Shown: piece after piece, positions 1-5,126 of the stretch
How the letters are laid out: each line of letters starts with the position of its first letter
How positions within the stretch are numbered: the stretch's first letter is position 1
Assembly (NCBI GenBank): GCA_026706425.1
Contig: JAPOYW010000557.1
Coordinates: 1 to 5,244 of the forward strand
DNA length: 5,244 nt
From: Gammaproteobacteria bacterium
GTDB taxonomy: Bacteria; Pseudomonadota; Gammaproteobacteria; Pseudomonadales; Azotimanducaceae
Direction: 5' to 3'
Program-made: the position numbers and the translations under genes
The notes under the pieces: model-generated
The model's database searches: none
Told to the model about the DNA's origin: nothing
Seen by the model: the letters and a program-made list of their open reading frames with translations, nothing else

Positions 1-180
1 ACGTTTCTGGCTGCCGAGGAAGCAAAGGCCAAGGCGCTGTTCGGCATCCCGGCGAACCACGCGCTGGCCGCCATGCTGCCCATCGGCAAGCCGGTCAAGC
101 AACTCACCCGCCTGCGCCGCAATCCGGTCGCGGCGTTCGCCACGGTCGATGCCTTCGACGGCTCCCCCTTCGGCGACTGA
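1..180 (+). CDS. Nitroreductase-family protein, C-terminal fragment (5' end outside window)
   Basis: The first 180 nt are open in frame 1 and encode the last 59 residues of a protein, ending in TGA. The stretch LFGIPANHALAAMLPIGKP, followed by an LTRLRRNPV segment and a DAFDG tail, is the usual C-terminal end of nitroreductase-like FMN flavoproteins: a 'GIP...aaliPiGyP' strand and then a basic 'RrpV.ef' segment. Such enzymes are cytosolic and use NAD(P)H and FMN to reduce nitro compounds, quinones or other small acceptors. The substrate cannot be told from this fragment. The FMN-binding N-terminal part lies before the window. The next gene starts only 3 nt after the stop, so the two are probably co-transcribed. 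The family call is from remembered sequence patterns. Other members of the nitroreductase superfamily, such as dehydrogenase-like or cofactor-biosynthesis branches, remain possible. Confidence 0.75.
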   Translation, partial: TFLAAEEAKAKALFGIPANHALAAMLPIGKPVKQLTRLRRNPVAAFATVDAFDGSPFGD

Positions 181-183
181 GCG

Positions 184-411
184 GTGGTCGAGTCGTTTCC
201 CGCAATTCGGCGCGTCGAGTCGTCCAGCATTGAGACCGTGAGTTACGACCACGAGACCCGAAGGCTCTACCTGCGATTCGTCGGTTCCGGTAAGGCCTAT
301 GTCTACTACGACGTCCCGTCGTCGGTCTTCGACGAACTCATGCGCGCCGAGTCCAAGGGCGGATTCGTGAACACGATGATCAAGGGCAGCTACGACTACC
401 GCCGGCTGTAG
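184..411 (+). CDS. KTSC-domain protein (75 aa)
   Basis: This is a small complete gene with a GTG start 3 nt after the nitroreductase stop and no strong ribosome binding site, so translation is probably coupled to the gene before it. The product is essentially one KTSC domain, a short domain named for its occurrence at the C-terminus of some lysyl-tRNA synthetases. The family pattern is visible: SSSI at residues 13-16, a Y-D pair at 21-22, the LYLRF strand at 28-32, YVYYDVP at 39-45, SKGGF at 57-61 and the closing IKGSY at 66-70. Single-domain KTSC proteins are common in bacteria and phages and have no firmly established role. Binding to RNA or to another protein is only a guess. I see no signal peptide or membrane segment, so it should be cytosolic. 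The length is typical for stand-alone members, and nothing appears broken. Confidence 0.82.
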   Translation: MVESFPAIRRVESSSIETVSYDHETRRLYLRFVGSGKAYVYYDVPSSVFDELMRAESKGGFVNTMIKGSYDYRRL

Positions 412-435
412 CAATGGAAGTGCCGAGCTATTGAC

Positions 436-918
436 GTGCAGGGAACACGGCGTAGGGGACGGGCTTGTCCCGTCCCGTTCGCCTCGGTCATCCTCGCGGC
501 GGCTGTTTGGCTGGCCGCTGCGGGTTTCGGTTCCGAAGAAGAGCATGAGACCCCGCCGACGCGTTCGGTGCGCGACGGGGTCTACACCGAAGCCCAGGCG
601 GCACGCGGAAAGACCGTCTATCTCGAGCAGTGCGTCGAATGCCACAAGGAGGATCTCCGCGGCGATCAGCAGATGACGCCCTCCCTCGTCGGCATCGCCT
701 TCACCTTCCGCTGGAAGGACAAGAAGCTCTACGACTACTTCGCGGGCATACGCAACACGATGCCCCAAAGCGCACCGGGAAGCTTGAGCGAAGAGACCTA
801 CGCCGACCTCGTCGCCTACCTGCTCTCGGAGATGGGGTACGCGGCTGGAAAGGACGAATTGTCAACGGATCCGGAGGTTCTCAGTGAGATCGTGATCGAG
901 TCGTCCGCAACTATGTAA
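436..918 (+). CDS. Exported mono-heme c-type cytochrome (160 aa)
   Basis: The protein has a Sec-type signal: a basic n-region (TRRRGR, residues 4-9) and a hydrophobic core at about 15-31 ending near AAAGFG. A single class I cytochrome c domain follows. CVECH at residues 66-70 (nt 631-645) is the heme c attachment motif, with His70 as proximal ligand. Met109 in NTMP is the likely distal ligand, and the usual C-terminal helix is present (EETYADLVAYLLSEMGY). It should carry electrons in the periplasm. Small cytochromes of this kind often serve PQQ dehydrogenases, and one lies nearby on the opposite strand. The GTG at 436 is the only usable start before the signal core, because an in-frame TAG (409-411) lies just upstream. 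I see no good ribosome binding site. The first codons overlap a GC-rich palindrome (449-483), so the native start may have been replaced. The last codons overlap a second inverted repeat (911-947). Confidence 0.85.
   Translation: MQGTRRRGRACPVPFASVILAAAVWLAAAGFGSEEEHETPPTRSVRDGVYTEAQAARGKTVYLEQCVECHKEDLRGDQQMTPSLVGIAFTFRWKDKKLYDYFAGIRNTMPQSAPGSLSEETYADLVAYLLSEMGYAAGKDELSTDPEVLSEIVIESSATM
449..483. repeat. GC-rich palindrome, REP-like, inside the cytochrome 5' end
   Basis: GGGACGGG (456-463) and CCCGTCCC (469-476) form a perfect 8-bp inverted repeat around a 5-nt loop. An outer GGCG/CGCC pair (449-452 with 480-483) extends it across a 3x3 internal loop. There is no T-run after it, so it is not a standard intrinsic terminator. 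The 'cgtagggg...cccgtccc' form resembles dispersed palindromic repeats that I recall from several uncultured-bacterial genomes, but this window has only one copy, so repeat-family membership is inferred. It encodes about residues 5-16 of the cytochrome precursor. Confidence 0.5.
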
Positions 919-947
919 ATGTGACACGTTGAGTCACATTTGCATGG
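911..947. promoter_or_regulatory. Long inverted repeat, possible operator or RNA hairpin before the antitoxin
   Basis: AAATGTGAC (917-925) and GTCACATTT (933-941) are a perfect 9-bp inverted repeat with a 7-nt spacer. The arms extend outward to 911-925 and 933-947, where 13 of 15 positions match and the two mismatches are G-U pairs in + strand RNA. It begins in the last codons of the cytochrome gene and ends 28 nt before the antitoxin ATG at 976. Ribbon-helix-helix antitoxins usually bind palindromes just upstream of their own genes, so an autoregulatory operator is the favoured reading. A transcription-ending hairpin after the cytochrome is the alternative, but there is no U-tract. Confidence 0.45.
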
Positions 948-975
948 ATGAATCGAGAACGAGTTGTGCCGCCGT

Positions 976-1212
976 ATGAAAACGACCGTATCAATTCCCG
1001 ACCACATTTTCGAACGTGCCGAACGACTGGCCTCGCAGGGACGGCGGTCGCGAAGCGAAGTCTACGCCGCCGCGCTCGACGAGTATCTTGCGCGCCATGC
1101 CGAGGACGAGGTTACCGACGCAATCAACCGGGTCTGCGGCGATGTTGGAGGGAACGATGACGCCTTCTTCGCCGCCGCGGGCAGGCGGGTGCTCGCCGAC
1201 ACCGAATGGTGA
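976..1212 (+). CDS. Ribbon-helix-helix (MazE-type) antitoxin, orphan (78 aa)
   Basis: The ATG at 976 gives MKTTVSIPDHIFERAERLA, the usual beginning of this antitoxin class. A TTG four codons upstream (964) is in frame but adds no recognisable sequence. Residues 2-7 form the DNA-binding beta ribbon, and two helices follow at about 9-20 and 26-42 (SRSEVYAAALDEYLARH). VTDAINRV (46-53) and a C-terminal tail ending in EW are typical of RHH antitoxins paired with MazF/PemK endoribonucleases. The tail would normally wrap the toxin, and the N-terminal domain would bind operator DNA as a dimer. The stop overlaps the start of a toxin remnant by 4 nt (GTGA), the classic layout of such pairs. Because that toxin is broken, this gene is now an orphan. 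It could persist as a decaying leftover, as an anti-toxin against related toxins elsewhere, or as a repressor of the palindrome at 911-947. Confidence 0.82.
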   Translation: MKTTVSIPDHIFERAERLASQGRRSRSEVYAAALDEYLARHAEDEVTDAINRVCGDVGGNDDAFFAAAGRRVLADTEW

Positions 1213-1265
1213 TCTCGCAGCGCGATGTTTGCTAGGCTGAATTGCCGGAGCCAACGGGTTCGGGG
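1209..1265 (+). pseudogene. MazF/PemK-type toxin remnant, nonsense-interrupted and truncated
   Basis: A GTG at 1209 overlaps the antitoxin stop (GTGA). Reading on gives VISQRDVC, a TAG at 1233-1235, then AELPEPTGSG. Reading through the stop, this matches the start of MazF-type toxins, whose first strand reads like 'xIxqGdvwWadLpePxGSexgfrRPvlvv'. The TAG sits where the family has a conserved Trp, one base away from TGG. Homology stops at about 1265. The core of the toxin, about 90 residues including the RRP strand, is absent, and the dehydrogenase gene reading the other way ends at 1278. Two lesions, a nonsense codon and a truncation, mean no functional ribonuclease can be made. The match is short and judged by eye, but the frame, the overlap with the antitoxin and the position all agree. 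Confidence 0.7.
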
Positions 1266-1277
1266 CGGGCGCATGTC

Positions 1278-3032
1278 TCACGGCAACGCGAACACGTACA
1301 GGTTGTTCCCGAAGCTCGGCCTAATCTCCGGCGTCATCCGGAGGAAGCTCCCGGTGGTTGCCGAGAACCCGGTGCTCACCGCCACGTACTGGCGTCCGTC
1401 CACCGCGTAGGTAATCGGGAACCCGGTCACGGGAGAGCCGAGTTCCACGCGCCATAACACCGCGCCGTTTTCCTGGTCGAGAGCCATGAATCCGCCGCCG
1501 GTGTCGCCGAAGAACAGCAACCCGCCGCCGGTCGCGACCACCGACGTCGTCGACGCCCGCTGCTCGTAGAGCCAGGTCGTGGCCCCGGTTTCCGCCGAGA
1601 CCGCATAGATGGTGCCGAGGTCCGTCTTGCCCGGCGAGAGTTCGAACCCGACGTTGAGCGCGTAGTAGGAATGGGACGCATCGCGGTCGGTGGTGATCAA
1701 GGTCGGCATGCAGGCGTTGCGCAGCGGAAAGTACATCGTGTTGGTCAGCGGACTGTACGCACCCGCCTCCCAATCCTTGCCGCCATGCATGGACGGGCAG
1801 ATGTTGAGCGTCTGCCCCATTTCGGTCGGAATGGAATCGGCTTCGCCGGTCACCTTGCCGGTGCCGTCGATGTTGGCGACGACGTTCTGCTCGACGGTGG
1901 GTCTCGCCCAGAGGAACTCGCCCGTCTCCCGGTCCAGGGTGTAGATCAAGGCCGTCTTCCCGGGAATGCCGGTCATGACTTTGCGGGTCTCCCCCGGCTC
2001 GATGCCGGGATTGATCCACGGCACGTCCTCGGAATCCGGCGCGACCTTGGTGTCGAGCAGCATCCGCTCGAAGGGGTGGTCTAAGTCCCAGTGATCGACC
2101 AGGTGCTGGTAGTACCAGCGGATCTCCCCTGTGTCGCCGTCCAGCGCCAGGGTGGAGTTGTGGTAGAGATACTCCTTGTCCGACCCCTGCAGCAGGAACT
2201 TGGGGGTCGGCGCCGTGACGGACGTACCCACGAAGACCAGATCGAGTTCGTGGTCGTAGCTCGGCACCATCCAGGAGCCGACGTGGCTGCGCGCTTCGAA
2301 CGGCATATCGCCCCAGGACTCGTCGCCGTGCTCTCCGGGCGCAGGGATCAACCGCCGCCGCCAGACTTCCCTGCCGGTCAGGGCGTCGAGGGCGACGATA
2401 ACGCAGGCGTGGGGTCCGGCGTACGGCAGACAGCTTCGCCCGGAAACTGCCTTGCCGTTGGCGATGATCGGCCCGGCGCCCTGGATGGCGCGGTCCTTCG
2501 TGAAGTCGAGGACCGGGGCCTCCCAGACCATCTCGCCGGTCTCGGCATCCAGGGCGAACAGGTGGAGATCGACGCTGGTGTCGATGATCAGGTTGCCGTA
2601 TATCGCGATGTTCCGGTTGTTGCTGCCGAGCAGCCCGCCCATCCTGCGGGCCGCCTCGGGTGTCTCGCGCTCGTGTTCCCAGATCAGATCGCCGCTAACA
2701 GCGTCCAGCGCCTGGATCACGTCGTTGGGATTCGGCATGTACATCACGCCGTCGTAGACCAGGGGTGTCGCGGTCTGACTGCCCCGTCGCAGCGGCCGCG
2801 TCCACACCTGTTCAAGCTTGGCGACGTTCTCGGTGGTGATCTGATCGAGCGGGCTGTAGCCCCACGCGTCGGTCGTGCGCCGCCAGGTCAGCCAGTGCTC
2901 GGCCGGCGGGTCGGCAAGCATGGCATCGGTGACCGGGACGAAAGCAGACTCTTCGTTCGTGTAACCGGTTAGCGGAATTGCCGCGATTGCGACAAGGAGG
3001 GCGGGCGACACTCGGCGAGATGATTGAACCAT
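1278..3032 (-). CDS. PQQ-dependent (quinoprotein) dehydrogenase, secreted (584 aa)
   Basis: This is a complete eight-bladed beta-propeller quinoprotein of the alcohol/methanol dehydrogenase superfamily, with no fused heme domain. It should oxidise an alcohol or similar substrate in the periplasm with PQQ and pass electrons to a cytochrome c. Propeller repeats of the 'ALDAxTGxxxW' type recur (LDAVSGDLIW, LDAETGEMVW, LDALTGREVW, LDGDTGEIRW, LDRETGEFLW, LDQENGAVLW). The HWDLDHPFE segment holds the predicted catalytic Asp316 and an extra Asp318. No vicinal Cys pair is present; Cys201 and Cys210 are the nearest equivalent. I chose the ATG at 3032 over an in-frame GTG at 3098 because it puts a basic n-region and hydrophobic signal core at the terminus, and a TATACT box lies just upstream of it but downstream of 3098. 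The signal ends in LTGY, a lipobox with Tyr where Cys is expected. The C-terminus (NNLYVFALP) is intact. The substrate is unknown. Confidence 0.9.
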   Translation of the reverse strand: MVQSSRRVSPALLVAIAAIPLTGYTNEESAFVPVTDAMLADPPAEHWLTWRRTTDAWGYSPLDQITTENVAKLEQVWTRPLRRGSQTATPLVYDGVMYMPNPNDVIQALDAVSGDLIWEHERETPEAARRMGGLLGSNNRNIAIYGNLIIDTSVDLHLFALDAETGEMVWEAPVLDFTKDRAIQGAGPIIANGKAVSGRSCLPYAGPHACVIVALDALTGREVWRRRLIPAPGEHGDESWGDMPFEARSHVGSWMVPSYDHELDLVFVGTSVTAPTPKFLLQGSDKEYLYHNSTLALDGDTGEIRWYYQHLVDHWDLDHPFERMLLDTKVAPDSEDVPWINPGIEPGETRKVMTGIPGKTALIYTLDRETGEFLWARPTVEQNVVANIDGTGKVTGEADSIPTEMGQTLNICPSMHGGKDWEAGAYSPLTNTMYFPLRNACMPTLITTDRDASHSYYALNVGFELSPGKTDLGTIYAVSAETGATTWLYEQRASTTSVVATGGGLLFFGDTGGGFMALDQENGAVLWRVELGSPVTGFPITYAVDGRQYVAVSTGFSATTGSFLRMTPEIRPSFGNNLYVFALP

Positions 3033-3065
3033 TCTTTGGAGTTCCCGAAAAAACGACGCGAGGAC

Positions 3066-3071
3066 AGTATA
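3066..3071 (-). promoter_or_regulatory. Candidate -10 box for the PQQ dehydrogenase
   Basis: On the minus strand these bases read TATACT, five of six matches to the sigma-70 -10 consensus. They lie about 34 nt upstream of the ATG at 3032, giving a short leader. No convincing -35 box is seen at 16-18 nt spacing. If real, it rules out the longer GTG start at 3098, which would lie upstream of the transcript. Confidence 0.35.
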
Positions 3072-3102
3072 GGCAATAGGACTCGCGACTGACTGCACAT
3101 TT

Positions 3103-3111
3103 TGCTAGCAT
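3103..3111 (+). promoter_or_regulatory. Candidate extended -10 box and 8-bp palindrome before the FitAB-type pair
   Basis: TGCTAGCAT fits an extended -10 pattern (TGn followed by TAnnnT), and TGCTAGCA (3103-3110) is a perfect 8-bp palindrome. It sits about 30 nt before the antitoxin ATG at 3141, where FitA/VapB-type antitoxins usually bind to repress their own operon. No clear -35 box is visible. A palindrome of this length can arise by chance, so this remains tentative. Confidence 0.3.
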
Positions 3112-3140
3112 CTGCAAGTCCGGGATGCCGTGGCGACAAG

Positions 3141-3404
3141 ATGAGCACGACCATCACGATTCGGGGACTCGATCCAGTGGACAAGTCGTGGTTGAGGCTG
3201 CAAGCGCGCCAAGACAATGTATCGATGGAGGAATTCGTTCGGCGACTCATACGTGAGAAGCGCGAGAAGACGGCGAGGCGTCCCAAACCGTCTGAAGCGT
3301 TCAAGCGTCACTTTGGTCCCGACCGCGGAATCGAACTGGATCTCGACCGACGGTACGGGTCTCCGCCGCTGACGTTCGCCGATTCAGGTGATTCCGAGTC
3401 ATGA
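3141..3404 (+). CDS. FitA/VapB-type ribbon-helix-helix antitoxin (87 aa)
   Basis: Starting at the ATG at 3141, the protein opens with MSTTITIRGLDP, the DNA-binding strand of FitA-like (plasmid-stability StbC type) antitoxins. Helices follow at about 12-25 (VDKSWLRLQARQ) and 28-40 (SMEEFVRRLIREK), which is the RHH fold. The C-terminal part has a FKRHFGPDRGIELDL segment (54-68) typical of the toxin-binding tail. An in-frame TTG at 3102 would add 13 residues with no family resemblance. The stop overlaps the toxin start (ATGA at 3401-3404), so the two genes are translationally coupled. The protein would neutralise the PIN toxin and, as a complex, repress the operon. The candidate operator is the TGCTAGCA palindrome upstream. 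This antitoxin belongs to a different family from the MazE-type orphan at 976. Confidence 0.85.
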   Translation: MSTTITIRGLDPVDKSWLRLQARQDNVSMEEFVRRLIREKREKTARRPKPSEAFKRHFGPDRGIELDLDRRYGSPPLTFADSGDSES

Positions 3405-3835
3405 CAGTGGCTTGGCTTTTGGATGCGAATGTCGTCTCGGAGATGATGAGACCGGAGCCCGACGACCGCGTTGTCGACTTCCTAGACCAGATTTCCGAGG
3501 AGGGTGGTATCGGACTCGCGTCCATCACGGTTTGGGAGATCCTCAATGGGATCAGTCGCCTAGACCCCGGACGACGGCGAGACGGTCTTTTTGACGGATT
3601 TCAGGATCTCCTCGACGACCTACTCGAAGGGCAAGTCTTCGACTGGACGCTTGAGGACGCCCGAACGTGCGCGGGTATCATGGAGGACAAACGACGTCGG
3701 GGAGAGCCGCTCGACGATCATCTCGCCGATGCGTTCCTAGCGGCGACGGCAGTCCGGTTGGGCTTGACCGTCGTGACCCGCAACGTTAGCGAGTTTCGTA
3801 ACACCGGCGTCGGCACAGTCAATCCGTGGGCCTGA
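3401..3835 (+). CDS. FitB/VapC-type PIN-domain toxin (144 aa)
   Basis: This is a PIN-domain endoribonuclease, the toxin of the pair. The acidic metal-binding residues stand in their usual places: Asp8 in LLDANVVSE, Glu46 in SITVWEI and Asp110 in LADAFLAATA. The fourth position of FitB (Asp in TRD) is Asn128 here (TRNVSEF), a substitution also common in active relatives. The ending VGTVNPWA matches the FitB-type C-terminus, which ends in NPW. The length is close to that of FitB (about 140 aa), and I see no frameshift, so the toxin looks functional. Free toxin would cleave RNA and slow growth; the target RNA cannot be read from the sequence. It overlaps the antitoxin by 4 nt and is followed by about 135 nt without a gene before the convergent DUF3644 gene. 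Confidence 0.88.
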   Translation: MTVAWLLDANVVSEMMRPEPDDRVVDFLDQISEEGGIGLASITVWEILNGISRLDPGRRRDGLFDGFQDLLDDLLEGQVFDWTLEDARTCAGIMEDKRRRGEPLDDHLADAFLAATAVRLGLTVVTRNVSEFRNTGVGTVNPWA

Positions 3836-3970
3836 TGAATGGCGATGCGAGGCTTGTGTCCTTCCGCTGGGTTCCTGAGAGACCGCCGCCAGATGCTCGA
3901 ACCAGGTACAGATTCCTCTGGTTGGGGTGTGACGATGCGCGATGTTCGCCGAAGCTGAACGGTTTCTGGG

Positions 3971-4969
3971 CTAGGGACAGTACTTGCCTCTATGCTGGTT
4001 ACAGTGGTCACGCACTACCTGTAGCCATCGGTCATACCAGTACCAAGTGCCTGCCACACAAGCGCCGAGTCCTTTGCCTGGGTTCCTGGCATCTAGGTGC
4101 TTCCAGAGCAGCGTGTGATGGTGCATAGAGAATCCATGGAATCCTTCCGATCTCATGAGCCTGACTATCTCACCCGGCAGGTGTTTTGGTCGCTCGACTT
4201 CCTTGAGCACGATCTGTCGGTATGCACTGCTGATGCGCTTCCCAAGATCTGATTCCAGTGGAACGAACTGAATGACCTCGTCGGCCTGAGCTTCCTTGTT
4301 GGTGACTACAGGTACAAACAAGAATCGACGCCGGAAACTGGGTGACGCCAGGGTTTCATCAGAGAGTTCGCCGTCAAAGTCGACGACATACTTTGAAACG
4401 TTGGCAGGTAGAGGCTGGACCGCATCACGGTGAGTGGGCGCTGACTCCAAGTCTCTGAACTGAAGCGTAAACGCCGCGACGGACCCTAGGGAATATTTAG
4501 AACCGAACAGACTAGAGACGTATTTCTCGTAGTTCAGGCAACAAGCCAAATAACGACCGGTGAACCTATCGTCTACGCCAGCGGATCGGTGGTGTTGGAT
4601 CTCGTTCCGTAGGCCATTCAAAAATCGAAGGTTCTCCTTCGTGGGGACATCGAGAGGACAGTCTCTATCCCGTAGACACCGTTCAAGATCCCAATACTTG
4701 TAGTCGCCAGACCTCGTGCGATCGAATTTCCGCCGCCGAGGCCCTTTCGTGTGGTAACGGTATTCGACTCCCTTTTGCCGATAGTAGGCGTGCAGGAGAT
4801 ACGTCCAAGCGATAACCATCAGCACGATGAAGGTCTCGGTCTTGAACGTAGTCAGTGGATTGTTGAACGTCTGTACAGCGTTGAGCGCCGCCTCCCGCGA
4901 TTGGCGCAATAGCGCGGTCCTGAGTGCCGGACGTCGTTTAGCGTTGACTTTCTCGTTTGTCTTTGCCAT
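3971..4969 (-). CDS. DUF3644-family protein, possible HEPN-type nuclease (332 aa)
   Basis: I recognise this as a DUF3644-family protein from the N-terminal block ALNAVQTFNNPLTTFKTETF, then IVLMVIAWTYLLHAYYR (residues 48-64) and a KYWDLERCL segment. GLRNEIQHH follows, where R121-x4-H126 matches the R-x4-6-H signature of HEPN RNases. The C-terminal part (HHTLLWKHLDARNPGKGLG, then AGTWYWYDRWLQVVRDHC) also fits the family, so it looks full length. The hydrophobic stretch at 48-61 is more likely a buried helix than a membrane span. No function is established to my knowledge; RNA cleavage in phage defence or toxin-like activity is inferred from the HEPN-like motif. The ATG at 4969 is preferred to a GTG two codons upstream (4975). 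Sampled segments are about 47-52% GC, against about 73% in a dehydrogenase segment, which suggests horizontal acquisition. No partner antitoxin gene adjoins it. Confidence 0.78.
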   Translation of the reverse strand: MAKTNEKVNAKRRPALRTALLRQSREAALNAVQTFNNPLTTFKTETFIVLMVIAWTYLLHAYYRQKGVEYRYHTKGPRRRKFDRTRSGDYKYWDLERCLRDRDCPLDVPTKENLRFLNGLRNEIQHHRSAGVDDRFTGRYLACCLNYEKYVSSLFGSKYSLGSVAAFTLQFRDLESAPTHRDAVQPLPANVSKYVVDFDGELSDETLASPSFRRRFLFVPVVTNKEAQADEVIQFVPLESDLGKRISSAYRQIVLKEVERPKHLPGEIVRLMRSEGFHGFSMHHHTLLWKHLDARNPGKGLGACVAGTWYWYDRWLQVVRDHCNQHRGKYCP

Positions 4970-5126
4970 CAGCACTCGGCGCCCCGGGTCTTGGGCATCA
5001 GGGTTTGATCAACACTGCGAACGTAGTGGTGACGGGGATCACTACGAAAGGAACGCCAAGATCGGCGCCGGCAACGTCCAACCCAAAGGAGGTCGGCCAG
5101 CCCCAGCTGGAGTGGAAGATTGATTC

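Noticed and set aside
920..938. CRP-like site TGTGA...TCACA
   Set aside because: The half-sites match, but the spacer is 9 nt and not the 6 nt that CRP/FNR-type dimers require. It is better explained as part of the larger inverted repeat.
2091..2972. Long open frame (293 codons) on the + strand opposite the PQQ dehydrogenase
   Set aside because: It is wholly antisense to a well-supported gene in GC-rich DNA, is rich in Arg/Gly/Val, and has no recognisable motif. It is a typical shadow.
3900..3923. Inverted repeat AACCAG/CTGGTT between the convergent FitB-type toxin and DUF3644 genes
   Set aside because: The stem is only 6 bp with a 12-nt loop and no T-run, so it is not a credible terminator.
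3867..4088. 11-bp direct repeat CTGGGTTCCTG (3867-3877 and 4078-4088)
   Set aside because: A few 11-bp matches are expected by chance in a 5-kb window. One copy is inside coding sequence, and no element boundaries or terminal repeats accompany it.
3826..4128. Plus-strand frame overlapping the FitB-type toxin end and the DUF3644 3' end
   Set aside because: It has no family resemblance and an unusual Cys/Trp-rich composition, and its second half is antisense to the DUF3644 gene.
5022..5046. Hairpin CGTAGTG/CACTACG between the DUF3644 gene and the partial upstream gene
   Set aside because: It has a 7-bp stem with an 11-nt loop and no T-run on either strand, too weak to call a terminator or operator.
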